Part shown: positions 48,223 to 57,686 of the stretch, one piece after another | Position numbering within the stretch: position 1 is the first letter of the stretch | How the letters are laid out: each line of letters starts with the position of its first letter | From: Collimonas humicola | Lineage (GTDB): Bacteria; Pseudomonadota; Gammaproteobacteria; Burkholderiales; Burkholderiaceae_D | DNA length: 64,000 bases | Assembly: GCF_018304945.1 (NCBI RefSeq) | Contig: NZ_JAGQEE010000001.1 | Location: forward strand, 310,001 to 374,000 | Direction: 5' to 3' | Notes under the pieces: generated by a model | The model's database searches: none | What the model was told of the DNA's origin: nothing | The model's input: only the letters and a program-made list of their open reading frames with translations | Program-made: the position numbers and the translations under genes

Positions 48223-49386
48223 ATGGCAAAAAAGAATTTTCAAACCGCGGTGATCCACAGCGACTACCAGGCTCCGGCAGGTTTTGACGCCTTCCCGGTC
48301 GGCATACACCATGCATCCACAGTGCTGTTCAAGAATGTCGCGGCGATGCGGGCGCGCAACTGGCAGGAAAAGAACGGCTACACTTACGGCTTGCATGGCA
48401 CTCCGACTTCCTTCACGCTGGAAGCGCGCCTGGCGGAAATCGAAGGCGGCCAGCACTGCCTGCTGGCCCCCAGCGGCCTGGCGGCGATCACGATGGTCGA
48501 CCTGGCGTTGCTGAAGAGCGGCGACGACGTGCTGCTGCCGGATAATGTCTATAACCCGAACCGCGACCTGGGCAACTGGCTGGCGCGCGATTTCGGCATC
48601 AGCGCGCGCTATTACGATCCCTTGATCGGTGCCGGCATTGCCGCCCTGATCCAGCCCAATACCCGCCTGATCTGGACCGAGGCGCCGGGTTCGGTGTCGA
48701 TGGAAATGCCGGATATTCCCGCCATCTGCCAAGCCGCCCACGCAAGCAATGTGCTGGTAGCGATCGACAATACCTGGTCGGCCGGCCTGGCCTTGCGTGC
48801 TTTCGATCTTGGCGTCGATATCGTCATGCATGCCCTCACCAAATACCAGTCGGGCGGCTCGGATGTCCTGATGGGCGCGGTCATCACGCGTGACGTCGCC
48901 TTGAACCAGCGCCTGCAGACCGCCCATATGCGGCTTGGCTTCGGCGTCGGCATGGACGATGTTTATCTGGTGCTGCGCAGCTTGCCGACCATGAAAATGC
49001 GTTTCGAAGCACATGACGCTGCGGCGCGCAACATCGCGGGCTGGCTCAAGCAGCGGCCCGAGATCAGCCGGGTGCTGCATCCGGCCTTCCCGGACTGCCC
49101 TGGCCATGACATCTGGCAGCGCGATTGCAGCGGCGCCGCGGGTTTGTTTTCGGTGGTGTTCGACGAGCGTTACAGCGAAGAGCAGACCGACCGTTTCGTC
49201 GACAGCCTGCAGCTGTTCAAGATCGGCTACAGCTGGGGCGGCGCGAATAGCCTGTGCGTGCCTTACCGCATCCAGGCCATGCGCCAGAACTGGCAAGGCA
49301 AGGGCATCCTGGTGCGCTTCAACATCGGCCTGGAAGATCCGCAGGATCTGATTGCCGATATCGAACAGGCCTTGGCAGCCATGTAG
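48223..49386 (+). CDS. metC: Cystathionine beta-lyase (Cys/Met metabolism PLP enzyme)
   Basis: The 387 residues form a fold-type I PLP enzyme of the Cys/Met family. The early Tyr/Gly motif is YTYGLHGTPTS, the cofactor-binding region is LLAPSGLAAITM, IDNTWSAGL holds the conserved Asp, and the Schiff-base Lys is in HALTKYQSGGSD. The late SWGG segment (YSWGGANSL) is typical of MetC. It converts cystathionine to homocysteine, pyruvate and ammonia. A terminator follows. Other Cys/Met-family activities cannot be fully excluded. Confidence 0.9.
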   Translation: MAKKNFQTAVIHSDYQAPAGFDAFPVGIHHASTVLFKNVAAMRARNWQEKNGYTYGLHGTPTSFTLEARLAEIEGGQHCLLAPSGLAAITMVDLALLKSGDDVLLPDNVYNPNRDLGNWLARDFGISARYYDPLIGAGIAALIQPNTRLIWTEAPGSVSMEMPDIPAICQAAHASNVLVAIDNTWSAGLALRAFDLGVDIVMHALTKYQSGGSDVLMGAVITRDVALNQRLQTAHMRLGFGVGMDDVYLVLRSLPTMKMRFEAHDAAARNIAGWLKQRPEISRVLHPAFPDCPGHDIWQRDCSGAAGLFSVVFDERYSEEQTDRFVDSLQLFKIGYSWGGANSLCVPYRIQAMRQNWQGKGILVRFNIGLEDPQDLIADIEQALAAM

Positions 49387-49424
49387 CAGCTAATGCCTGG
49401 CACGACGTTCGTATAAGTATCATT

Positions 49425-49453
49425 AAAAGCCGGCCCGCCAGGCCGGTTTTTTT
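49425..49453 (+). terminator. Rho-independent terminator after metC
   Basis: AAAAGCCGGCC-CGCCA-GGCCGGTTTT is followed by more T (TTTTTTT in all). It is also positioned to end the convergent GNAT gene. Confidence 0.88.
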
Positions 49454-49471
49454 ATGGGCTGGCGAGGTCAG

Positions 49472-50005
49472 TTAAATCAGGCGCTGCAGCATATAAATCG
49501 CTGCGCGCTGGCTCCCCGGCATTTGGTAACTGTCGAGGTTTTCTTTGGCCGGAGAGCGCTCAACTTCGATCGCGGCGTAGCCAAGCGTGCCCCAGAATTC
49601 TTGCGATTGCTGCACCGACACCAGCGCGCTCCATGCCAGATTTTCTGCGCGCGCATGGTCGAGCGCTGCCGCGACCAGTGCATTGGCTGCACGCTGGCCG
49701 CGGGCGCTTGGCGCAACAGCCAGGTCATGCAGGTACAGGCAATCCGGCGGCACCGCCAGCTTGAACTGGGCGCCGAGCGGAGTGATGGCATCCTTGCGGG
49801 ACGGATAGCTGAATAGATAGGCTGCCGCGTTGTCAGGAGCCGGCGACCAGATCCAGCAGGTGGACGGCGTCAGCGCCAGGCGGGCGCGGAATACCTCTTC
49901 GGTTTCCTGCATCGACGACGGATAGCACTCGGCCTGGATCCGCATGACGGCCGGGATGTCGCAGGCAAGCATGAGCCGGACAGGTGAAGCGAGGGTGTTG
50001 CTCAT
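49472..50005 (-). CDS. GNAT-family N-acetyltransferase
   Basis: This 177-residue GNAT protein has the acetyl-CoA loop LAVAPSARGQRAANALV (motif A, Q/RxxGxG/A type), the preceding strand CLYLHDLAV, and a motif B segment FWGTLGYAAIEV. The acceptor is unknown and neighbours give no lead: metC is convergent, and the DUF4870 gene upstream is on the same strand 69 bp away. Confidence 0.85.
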   Translation of the reverse strand: MSNTLASPVRLMLACDIPAVMRIQAECYPSSMQETEEVFRARLALTPSTCWIWSPAPDNAAAYLFSYPSRKDAITPLGAQFKLAVPPDCLYLHDLAVAPSARGQRAANALVAAALDHARAENLAWSALVSVQQSQEFWGTLGYAAIEVERSPAKENLDSYQMPGSQRAAIYMLQRLI

Positions 50006-50040
50006 GCCGGAAAGTTATGTGAGGGAATGATGATGCCGCC

Positions 50041-50062
50041 GCTGCCCGCAACCGCGGGCAGC
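50041..50062 (-). terminator. Hairpin downstream of the DUF4870 gene
   Basis: GCTGCCCGC-AACC-GCGGGCAGC is a perfect 9-bp stem 13 bp beyond the DUF4870 stop. No T-run follows on the minus strand, so it may be a pause or stability element. Confidence 0.5.
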
Positions 50063-50074
50063 ATTGCGGCGAGT

Positions 50075-50437
50075 TCAGGCAGGCATTGCCTTGTTGTCGT
50101 TGAGGTCGACCAGGCCCTTGATCAGGCGGTAGGCCTTCCATAGCCAGGCCAGGCCCCACACCGCCAGCGCCAGCGGAATCCCGATCACCGTCAGGAATAG
50201 GGCTCCGCCGACGAACATCCACAGCAGATACCACCAGAACGAACGGATCTGCCAGTTGTGGTGGCTATACACAAACGTGTCCGCGGCATCCTGGCGTTTG
50301 ACGTAGTTGATGATCAAGGGGATCCAGGAAAGCGTCCCGAGCGAGAACAGCAGGCTGGCGGCGTGAGCGAAATAGAGCCACCAGGCCAGATTTTTCTCGG
50401 AGTGCAGCTTGTTATCGAAAACCAGTTCGTTGGCCAT
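50075..50437 (-). CDS. DUF4870-like integral membrane protein
   Basis: The 120-residue protein has three predicted membrane segments (about 18-45, 68-90 and 88-105). The segments LAWWLYFAHAASLLFSLG, IPLIINYVKRQDAADTFVYSHHNWQIRSF and GIPLALAVWGLAWLWKAYR are typical of DUF4870/YuzE-like small membrane proteins. Function is unknown. It lies between serB and the GNAT gene, all leftward. Confidence 0.75.
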   Translation of the reverse strand: MANELVFDNKLHSEKNLAWWLYFAHAASLLFSLGTLSWIPLIINYVKRQDAADTFVYSHHNWQIRSFWWYLLWMFVGGALFLTVIGIPLALAVWGLAWLWKAYRLIKGLVDLNDNKAMPA

Positions 50438-50497
50438 GTTTTTCCTTCTATGTGATTAAGGATTTAACGTTACCGTCGGCGCTGCATCCTTCAGGAG

Positions 50498-51358
50498 TCA
50501 CGCCAATATAGGCAAGATGCCATCCAAACCGACAAAATTCAAGGCCACGCTGGCTTTTTCTCTCACCACCGGCTTGGCTCGGAAGGCCACCGAGAGGCCG
50601 GCGATGCTCATCATGGCGAGGTCGTTGGCGCCGTCGCCCATGACGATCGCCTGGCTGGCGGCAATATTCAGCTCGGCGCAGACGCGCGCGACCGTGTTTT
50701 TCTTTTCCTCGGCGTTGACGATGCCGCCGACCACTTTGCCGGTCAGCTTGCCATCGACGATTTCGAGCACGTTGGAATGGGCGTAGTCGAGGCCGAGAGC
50801 ATCTTTCATGCGGTCGGTGAAGAAGGTAAAGCCGCCCGAGACCAGCAAGGTCTTGATGCCGGCCGCCTTGACCGCCGCCAGCATGGCTTGCGCGCCCGGC
50901 GACAATTGCAGCCGTTCGTCGTACACCCGCTGCAAGGCTGAGGCCTCCAGGCCCTTGAGCAAGGCAACGCGCCGCGTCAGGCTCTCGTTGAATTCCAGTT
51001 CGCCGCGCATGGCGGCTTCGGTAATCGCCGCGACTTGCGGCTTCAAGCCTTGCATGTCGGCGATCTCGTCGATGCATTCGATGGTAATCAGGGTCGAATC
51101 CATGTCCATGGCCAGCAATTTAAAGTCTGCCAGTTTCGCGCCCGGTTGCGGCGTCGCCGGCAGCCAGGCGCAATCGATGCGGGCGCCGTAGCAGGCGGCT
51201 TCGATCAGCGCTTTCAGGCTGGCGGAATAGGCGACGTCGGCGCAACGCCACGCATGGCGGCCGCCGCTGCTGATGTCTTCCGCCGTAGCGTCGGCCAGGC
51301 TGGCGATGCGGTCAATGGCGCTGCGGTCTGCGTCCAGGCTTTGCAAGATAAGATTCAT
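50498..51358 (-). CDS. serB: Phosphoserine phosphatase
   Basis: Last step of serine biosynthesis. The 286 residues have the HAD nucleophile motif LAMDMDSTLI at about 84-93, a SerB cap with ECIDEIADM, the Ser motif LLVSGGFTFF and the C-terminal GDGANDLAMM. It is on the same strand as mfd, 46 bp downstream of it. The enzyme is cytoplasmic. Confidence 0.95.
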   Translation of the reverse strand: MNLILQSLDADRSAIDRIASLADATAEDISSGGRHAWRCADVAYSASLKALIEAACYGARIDCAWLPATPQPGAKLADFKLLAMDMDSTLITIECIDEIADMQGLKPQVAAITEAAMRGELEFNESLTRRVALLKGLEASALQRVYDERLQLSPGAQAMLAAVKAAGIKTLLVSGGFTFFTDRMKDALGLDYAHSNVLEIVDGKLTGKVVGGIVNAEEKKNTVARVCAELNIAASQAIVMGDGANDLAMMSIAGLSVAFRAKPVVREKASVALNFVGLDGILPILA

Positions 51359-51404
51359 GGTTCGCTGTGGCTTTACTAAAATAGGAATAATCGGGTAAAC
51401 AAAC

Positions 51405-54400
51405 TCATCCCGCCAGGGCTTTGATGGTGGCTTTGACCTGGGTCAGGCGCGCCGCCAGGTCCGGCATGCTGACGGTAATCCGCAACTTGTCCTGGCCATT
51501 GAGCTTGATGTGGCGGTTCTTCTGGATCAGCTCGATGATGCGCATGGCGTCTATCGGCGGGTTCGGCACGAATTGCAGCAGTGCCGAATCAGTATGGGCG
51601 TCGATCTTGACGATGCCGATGGACCTGGCGGAAATCCGCAGCCGGTGCGTTTCGATCAGGGCCTTGGCCGGATCGGGCAGCTTGCCGAAGCGGTCGATCA
51701 GTTCTTCCTGCAGGTCGTCGATCTTGTCTTGCGCGTTGCAGTTGGCCAGGCGCTTGTAGATCGACAGCCGCTCGTGGACGTCGCCGCAATAATCGTTGGG
51801 CAGCAGGGCCGGCACATGCAGGTTGATCTCGGTGGTGCTGGCGAGCGGCGCCGCCAGGTCCGGCTCCTTGCCGTTCTTCAGCGAGCGCACCGCTTCATTG
51901 AGCATGTCGGAATACAGCTGGAAGCCGATCTCGTGCATCTCGCCGGACTGGTTATCGCCCAGGACTTCGCCGGCGCCGCGGATTTCCAGGTCGTGCATGG
52001 CCAGGTAGAAGCCGCTGCCCAGTTCTTCCATCTGCTGGATCGCATCCAGGCGGCGCTGCGCCAGCTTGGTCAGGCCTTGCACGTCATGCACCAGCAGATA
52101 AGCATAGGCCTGGTGGTGAGAGCGGCCGACGCGGCCGCGCAACTGGTGCAGCTGCGCCAGGCCGAACTTGTCGGCGCGGTGCATGATGATGGTGTTGGCG
52201 GTCGGCACGTCGATGCCGGTTTCGATGATGGTGGTGCATAGCAGGATGTTGAAGCGCTGGGCGACGAAATCGCGCATCACCTTTTCCAGGTCGCGCTCAT
52301 GCATCTGGCCGTGGGCGACGGCGACGCGCGCTTCCGGCAGCAGCGCTTCCAGCATGGCCTTGCGGTTCTGGATGGTCTCCACTTCATTGTGCAGGAAGTA
52401 GACCTGGCCGCCGCGTTTCAGTTCGCGCAGGCAGGCTTCGCGGATGGTCGATTCACCTTCGCTGCGGACGAAGGTCTTGATCGCCAGGCGCTTTTGCGGC
52501 GCCGTGGCGATGATGGAGAACTCGCGCAGGCCTTCGAGCGCCATGCCGAGCGTGCGCGGGATCGGCGTGGCGGTCAGCGTCAGCACGTCGACTTCCGAGC
52601 GCAGCGCCTTCAGTGCTTCCTTCTGGCGCACGCCAAAGCGGTGTTCCTCGTCGATGATGACCAGCCCCAGCCGCGAAAACCTGATATCGTCCGATAGCAG
52701 TTTATGGGTGCCGATCACAATGTCCAGCGTGCCGTCGGCCATGCCCTTGACGGCTTGCGTGATTTCCTTGCCGGAGCGGAAGCGCGACAGTTCGGCGATT
52801 TTCACCGGCCAGTCGGCGAAGCGGTCGGCGAAAGTCTGCGCATGCTGTTCCGCCAGCAGGGTGGTCGGCGCCAGGATCGCCACCTGCTTGCCGCCCAGCA
52901 CCGCGACAAACGCGGCGCGCAAGGCGACTTCGGTCTTGCCGAAGCCGACATCGCCGCAAATCAGGCGGTCCATCGGCTTGCCGCTGGTCATGTCCTTGAT
53001 GACGGCATTGATGGCGGCTGCCTGGTCGGCGGTCTCTTCAAAGCCGAAGCTTTCGGAGAAGGCTTCGTAATCGTGCGCCGAATATTCGAAGGCGTGGCCC
53101 TGGCGCACCGCGCGCCGCGCGTACAGGTTAAGCAGTTCGGCCGCAGTATCGCGCACTTGCTGGGCGGCGCGGCGTTTGGCCTTTTCCCACTGGCCGGAGC
53201 CGAGCGCATGCAGCGGCGCGTCTTCCGGCGAGGCGCCGGAGTAGCGCGAAATCACGTGCAGCTGCGAGACCGGCACGTATAGCTTGGTGTCCTTGGCGTA
53301 TTCCAGATGCAGGAATTCGGTCTCGCCTTCGCCCAGGTCCATGCTGAGCAGGCCCATGTAGCGGCCGATGCCGTGGTTGATATGCACGACCGGATCGCCG
53401 ATCTTCAGTTCGGAAAGATCGCGCACCATCGATTCGACCTGGGTCGCGCCTTCCTGCTTTTTCTTGCCTATCCTGCGGCCGGAACCTGCATACAGTTCGG
53501 TTTCGGTGATGAAGGTCAAGGCGGGCTGAGGCAGCTCAAAGCCAGCGTGCAGCGGCGCCACGCCCAGCATCAGCTTGTGTTTCGACGTGATGAAATCGGC
53601 ATAGCCGTCGCACAAGGCCAGCGGCAGGTCGTATTCATTGAAATACTGCTGCAAGGTCTCGCGGCGGCCGTTGGTTTCGGCGCAGATCATGACGCGGCTG
53701 CCGCTCTGCAGCAGATAAGCGCGCAGGTTGGTCAGCGGGTCGTCGATGCGGCGGTTGACGGCGATATTGGGAATCGGCGCAGACAGGTCGGAGGCGGCGT
53801 CGCTGTGCTGGATCACCCAGCGGCCGAAGGGTTTGGCCAGGCCGAAGAAGTTTTCGCCGGTCAGGAACAATGCTTCCGGCGCCAGCAGAGGCCGCTCGCG
53901 GTCCGATTTCAGGAATTTATAACGCGACTGGGTATCGCCCCAGAAGCGCTGGATGGCGCCATCGATGTCGCCCACCAGGGCGAAGGTGGCGTTCTCGGGC
54001 AGGTAGTCGAACAGGGTTGCGGTATCTTCAAAGAACAGCGGCAGGTAGTACTCGATGCCGGCCGAAGCGATGCCGTTGCCGATGTCCTTGTAGATCGCCG
54101 AACGCGAGGGATCGCCCTCGAAGACTTCGCGCCAGCGGCTGCGGAAGGCCGAGCGGGCGGCTTCGTCCATGGGGAATTCGCGGCCCGGCAGCAGCCGCAC
54201 TTCCTTCACCGGATAGAGCGAGCGCTGGGTGTCGGCATCAAAGGTGCGGATGGTTTCGATGGCGTCGCCGAACAGGTCGAGCCGGTACGGCAGCACCGAG
54301 CCCATCGGGAAAATGTCGATCAAGCCGCCGCGCACCGAGTACTCGCCGGGCGACATGACCTGGTTGACATGGCTGTAGCCGGCCAGCGTCAGTTGCGATT

Positions 54401-54851
54401 TCAGGCGCGCTTCGTCGAGCGTCTCGCCTTGCTTGAAAAAGAAGGTGTAGCCGGCCAGGAAAGAGGGTGGCGCCATCCGCACCAGCGCCGTGGTGGCCGG
54501 CACCAGCAAGACGTCGCACTGCCCGCTTTGCACCTCGTACAGCGTGGCGAGGCGCTCCGACACCAGATCCTGGTGCGGCGAAAAGGCGTCGTAGGGCAGG
54601 GTTTCCCAGTCCGGCAGCAAATGGCAGCGCAAGCCGTTGGGCTGCTCGCCGCTGGCCTGGAACCACGGGATTTCCGTTCGCAGGCGCTGGCCGGCGGTGG
54701 CGTCGGCCACCACCACTACCAGCATCCTCTGTTGCGGCTTGAGCGCCAGCGCTGCTTGCGCCAGGGCGTAGGCATCGGCCGAGCCGTGCAGGGCCGGCAG
54801 GGCGAAGCGCGTGGCCGGCTTGGGAAGCAATTTTTCTAGATCAAGAGACAT
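51405..54851 (-). CDS. mfd: Transcription-repair coupling factor Mfd
   Basis: The 1,148-residue translocase removes stalled RNA polymerase and recruits UvrA. Domains run from the UvrB-like N-terminal part (1-~350), through the RNA-polymerase-interacting domain (about 470-540, GDPVVHINHGIGRY), to the RecG-like helicase. The helicase has Walker A CGDVGFGKTEVALRA, DEEH in IDEEHRFGVRQ, and LRGRVGRSHHQAYAYLL. The C-terminal TRCF domain follows. The length and order are complete. Confidence 0.97.
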   Translation of the reverse strand: MSLDLEKLLPKPATRFALPALHGSADAYALAQAALALKPQQRMLVVVVADATAGQRLRTEIPWFQASGEQPNGLRCHLLPDWETLPYDAFSPHQDLVSERLATLYEVQSGQCDVLLVPATTALVRMAPPSFLAGYTFFFKQGETLDEARLKSQLTLAGYSHVNQVMSPGEYSVRGGLIDIFPMGSVLPYRLDLFGDAIETIRTFDADTQRSLYPVKEVRLLPGREFPMDEAARSAFRSRWREVFEGDPSRSAIYKDIGNGIASAGIEYYLPLFFEDTATLFDYLPENATFALVGDIDGAIQRFWGDTQSRYKFLKSDRERPLLAPEALFLTGENFFGLAKPFGRWVIQHSDAASDLSAPIPNIAVNRRIDDPLTNLRAYLLQSGSRVMICAETNGRRETLQQYFNEYDLPLALCDGYADFITSKHKLMLGVAPLHAGFELPQPALTFITETELYAGSGRRIGKKKQEGATQVESMVRDLSELKIGDPVVHINHGIGRYMGLLSMDLGEGETEFLHLEYAKDTKLYVPVSQLHVISRYSGASPEDAPLHALGSGQWEKAKRRAAQQVRDTAAELLNLYARRAVRQGHAFEYSAHDYEAFSESFGFEETADQAAAINAVIKDMTSGKPMDRLICGDVGFGKTEVALRAAFVAVLGGKQVAILAPTTLLAEQHAQTFADRFADWPVKIAELSRFRSGKEITQAVKGMADGTLDIVIGTHKLLSDDIRFSRLGLVIIDEEHRFGVRQKEALKALRSEVDVLTLTATPIPRTLGMALEGLREFSIIATAPQKRLAIKTFVRSEGESTIREACLRELKRGGQVYFLHNEVETIQNRKAMLEALLPEARVAVAHGQMHERDLEKVMRDFVAQRFNILLCTTIIETGIDVPTANTIIMHRADKFGLAQLHQLRGRVGRSHHQAYAYLLVHDVQGLTKLAQRRLDAIQQMEELGSGFYLAMHDLEIRGAGEVLGDNQSGEMHEIGFQLYSDMLNEAVRSLKNGKEPDLAAPLASTTEINLHVPALLPNDYCGDVHERLSIYKRLANCNAQDKIDDLQEELIDRFGKLPDPAKALIETHRLRISARSIGIVKIDAHTDSALLQFVPNPPIDAMRIIELIQKNRHIKLNGQDKLRITVSMPDLAARLTQVKATIKALAG

Positions 54852-55057
54852 TAGAGCCTGTTAACATGAAACGTAAGGCAAGCGATGGGATGCGCACGGC
54901 CTGCCGGTGGTCTTGCGTGGTCAAAAAAAGCCACAATACGCCTGATTTGACAGTTAAAATTCAGAGCCGCATTATAAACCACGGGCTCAATTGCCGATTT
55001 CCGCCACGGAATGCAGGCTATGCGCGGTTTTTGCCATTTATCTACATTATTCATGAC

Positions 55058-55789
55058 ATGTCTTCAGCAACTCCAGCGAGCCCATTGCGCATGAATGCAT
55101 CCTCTTATTTTGCGCTGATTCCCGCTGCCGGTGTCGGCGCCCGGCTGGGAGCGGCGGTTCCTAAACAATATATGCCTTTGGCCGGCCGGCCCATGCTGGC
55201 GCATGTCCTGACGACATTTGCCGCCGCCGGCGAGATCAGCCACGTATTCGTAGTGGTCAGCCCTGATGACGGTTATATCGCCGACCTGATGGCGGCAGCG
55301 CCCCATTTGCAGGGACGGGTGACGGTGCTGTTCCAGGGAGGCGCCAGCCGCCATGCATCGGTGCTGAACGGCTTGCAGGCCATCAAGGAGCAGGTGGGCG
55401 AGGAAGACTGGGTGCTGGTGCACGACGCTGCCCGGCCTGGCCTGACCCAAGGCTTGATCGCGCATCTGATCGCGACATTGAAAGATGACCGGGTGGGCGG
55501 CTTGCTGGCGCTGCCGGTGGTCGACACCCTCAAGCGCGGCGACCACAATGCGCGCGTGGCGCAAACCGTCGAGCGCAGCGGGTTGTGGGCGGCGCAAACG
55601 CCGCAGATGTTCCGCCATGGGCTGCTGGTGCGCGCCTTGACGCTGGCCGATGCTGTTACCGACGAGGCCGGCGCGGTCGAGTTGCTGGGCCTGCGGCCGC
55701 GCCTGGTCGAAGGCAGTCCGCGTAATTTCAAGGTGACGCTGCCGCACGATGTCGCCTTGGCAGAAATGTTTTTAAAGGAGCAGGTATGA
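55058..55789 (+). CDS. ispD: 2-C-methyl-D-erythritol 4-phosphate cytidylyltransferase
   Basis: Non-mevalonate isoprenoid pathway; makes CDP-methylerythritol. About 243 residues from this ATG; the next ATG (55091, MNASSYF) is equally plausible because neither has a good ribosome-binding site. The nucleotidyltransferase motif [32 protein letters not shown] and [13 protein letters not shown] are clear. Together with ispF it forms an operon, divergent from mfd. Confidence 0.93.
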   Translation: MSSATPASPLRMNASSYFALIPAAGVGARLGAAVPKQYMPLAGRPMLAHVLTTFAAAGEISHVFVVVSPDDGYIADLMAAAPHLQGRVTVLFQGGASRHASVLNGLQAIKEQVGEEDWVLVHDAARPGLTQGLIAHLIATLKDDRVGGLLALPVVDTLKRGDHNARVAQTVERSGLWAAQTPQMFRHGLLVRALTLADAVTDEAGAVELLGLRPRLVEGSPRNFKVTLPHDVALAEMFLKEQV

Positions 55790-55802
55790 AGGAGCGGGCA
55801 TG
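55775..55802 (+). repeat. 14-bp tandem duplication at the ispD/ispF junction
   Basis: AAGGAGCAGGTATG and AAGGAGCGGGCATG adjoin. Each carries a ribosome-binding site and an ATG. The first ATG overlaps the ispD stop and opens a five-codon reading frame ending on the ispF start; the second is the ispF start. Confidence 0.75.
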
Positions 55803-56285
55803 AATCAGCAGTTTCGCATCGGCCAGGGTTATGATTGCCACGCCTTGCAGGTCGGACGACCATTGATCATCGGCGGCGTGACGATTCCGCATAAAACCGG
55901 CCTGCTGGGTCATTCGGATGCCGACGTCTTGCTGCATGCGATCATCGACGCCTTGTTCGGCGCCGCTGCGCTGGGCGATATCGGCCGCCATTTTTCCGAT
56001 ACCGACGCGCAGTTCGCCGGCGCCGATTCGCGCAAGCTGCTGCGAGAAGCGGTGCGCTTGATCGGCGAAGCCGGCTATGCGGTCGGCAATATCGATTCGA
56101 CCATCATCGCCCAGGCGCCGAAAATGGCGCCGCATATCCCGCAGATGGTGGCCCACATCGCCGCAGATTGCGGCGTCGCCGTCAACCAGGTCAACGTCAA
56201 GGCCAAAACCAACGAGAAGCTGGGTTACCTGGGACGGGAAGAAGGCATTGCGGCGGAAGCCGTGGCCTTGCTGTTTGCACGCTGA
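55800..56285 (+). CDS. ispF: 2-C-methyl-D-erythritol 2,4-cyclodiphosphate synthase
   Basis: The 161-residue trimeric zinc enzyme has metal ligands in GQGYDCHAL (Asp, His) and in [12 protein letters not shown] (His). [24 protein letters not shown] and [11 protein letters not shown] complete the family pattern. It follows ispD with a duplicated start signal. Confidence 0.96.
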   Translation: MNQQFRIGQGYDCHALQVGRPLIIGGVTIPHKTGLLGHSDADVLLHAIIDALFGAAALGDIGRHFSDTDAQFAGADSRKLLREAVRLIGEAGYAVGNIDSTIIAQAPKMAPHIPQMVAHIAADCGVAVNQVNVKAKTNEKLGYLGREEGIAAEAVALLFAR

Positions 56286-56297
56286 TTGAACAAAAGC

Positions 56298-57635
56298 TTA
56301 GCCCAGCTGCAGTTCAATCTGGCTCGACAAGCCGCCGCCTTCGCGGTTGCTGACGCGCAGTTTGCCGCCGTGCTGCTTGACGATGCGGCTGACGATCGCC
56401 AGCCCCAGGCCTGAGCCGTTGGCCTGGCCGCGGGCAACATCGAGGCGGGTGAACGGCCGCAGCAAGCGGTCTATTTCGCTATCGGGAATCCCGGGGCCAT
56501 GGTCGGCCAGGGTCACGACAGCCCGGTCCTGGCGCGCCTGGCAGCTGATATCGATGGCGACGCAGTCGTCGCCGTCCTTCTTGCCGTAGCGGCGGGAATT
56601 TTCGATGACATTGTTCAGCACGCGGCGCAGTTCGGTCTCGTTGCCGGAGACATGGATATCCGGCGCGATCTGAGTCTGGATACGGATATCGGACTGGCGT
56701 TCCGCCGCCTGCACCACATTCTCGATCAGTTCGCTCAGGTTGATCCGCTCGAAACTGCTGGTGTCGGTCGGCTTGGCGTAATGCAGGAACTGGCCGATGA
56801 TGCCATCCATCTGCGCCAGGTCGGATTGCATGCCGCTGCGGGCGTCGTCGGACAGGTTTGCCATTTCCACTTCCAGCAGCATGCGCGCCAGCGGCGTGCG
56901 CAGGTCGTGGGAAATGCCGGCCAGGATGATCGCGCGGTCCGATTCGATGCGCTGCAAATCGCTGACCATCTGGTTGAAGCTGCGGTTGGCTTCTTCAATT
57001 TCGGTCGGCCCGGTTTCCGGCAAAGGTTCCGGCTGCAAGCCCTTGGCTACCGCCCGGGTCGCCGCAGTCAGGCGCGACAGCGGCTGGTTGATCAGGGTCG
57101 AAATGAACATCGCGCCCAGCAGCGACAGTATCAGCGCGACGCTGGCCCATTGCAGCCATTGCACGCCGGAACCGCGCTCGACCCGTTCGCGGTCAAGCAC
57201 CAGCCAGTACTCATCGCCGTCGATCTTGAAACTGACCCAGAAACCGCCGATCTCGTTGACCTTGGAAGAAAAGCGGGTCTGGTTGCCGAGCCGGGCCCGC
57301 ACTTCCTTTTCCAAGTCGGGCATGATGGAATCGTCCACCGGCGGATCGATCTGGTCGGTGTCTTCCAGCGGATAGATGCGGATGCCCTCGTTGCTGGCCA
57401 GGTCGAACAGCAGCTCGCGCCGCAGGTCGGGCGCCGAGTGGGTGAGAGCGGCGCGGGTGATGGTGACGATCGAGATGATCTGCGCGGCCAGCTGCTGCGC
57501 CCGCGGGCCGCGCTCGACGATGCGGAAGCTGGCGACCCAGGCCACCATGCTGACCGTGATCAGGAACGCCAGCATGAAAAAGGTCCGCCATAGCAGGCCG
57601 CTTTTCAGCCAGGCCAGGCGGTTAGTGGCTACCAT
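56298..57635 (-). CDS. envZ: Sensor histidine kinase EnvZ-like
   Basis: The 445-residue inner-membrane kinase has two membrane helices (about 15-37 and 160-180) around a periplasmic domain of about 120 residues. HAMP follows (about 181-232), then the H-box ILAGISHDLRTPLARM, the N-box ENSRRYG, G1 DHGPGIP and G2 GSGLGLAIV. It is encoded 51 bp downstream of the OmpR-type regulator, and the pair is typical of EnvZ/OmpR of betaproteobacteria. The stimulus is probably osmotic or envelope-related. Confidence 0.9.
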   Translation of the reverse strand: MVATNRLAWLKSGLLWRTFFMLAFLITVSMVAWVASFRIVERGPRAQQLAAQIISIVTITRAALTHSAPDLRRELLFDLASNEGIRIYPLEDTDQIDPPVDDSIMPDLEKEVRARLGNQTRFSSKVNEIGGFWVSFKIDGDEYWLVLDRERVERGSGVQWLQWASVALILSLLGAMFISTLINQPLSRLTAATRAVAKGLQPEPLPETGPTEIEEANRSFNQMVSDLQRIESDRAIILAGISHDLRTPLARMLLEVEMANLSDDARSGMQSDLAQMDGIIGQFLHYAKPTDTSSFERINLSELIENVVQAAERQSDIRIQTQIAPDIHVSGNETELRRVLNNVIENSRRYGKKDGDDCVAIDISCQARQDRAVVTLADHGPGIPDSEIDRLLRPFTRLDVARGQANGSGLGLAIVSRIVKQHGGKLRVSNREGGGLSSQIELQLG

Positions 57636-57686
57636 GTGACCACGCGGTGCAACCTTCGCTGGAGAGCCATGCTGCGCAAACAGGCA

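Noticed and set aside
53307-54839. 510-codon plus-strand frame opposite mfd
   Set aside because: Shadow of mfd; no motif and no start context.
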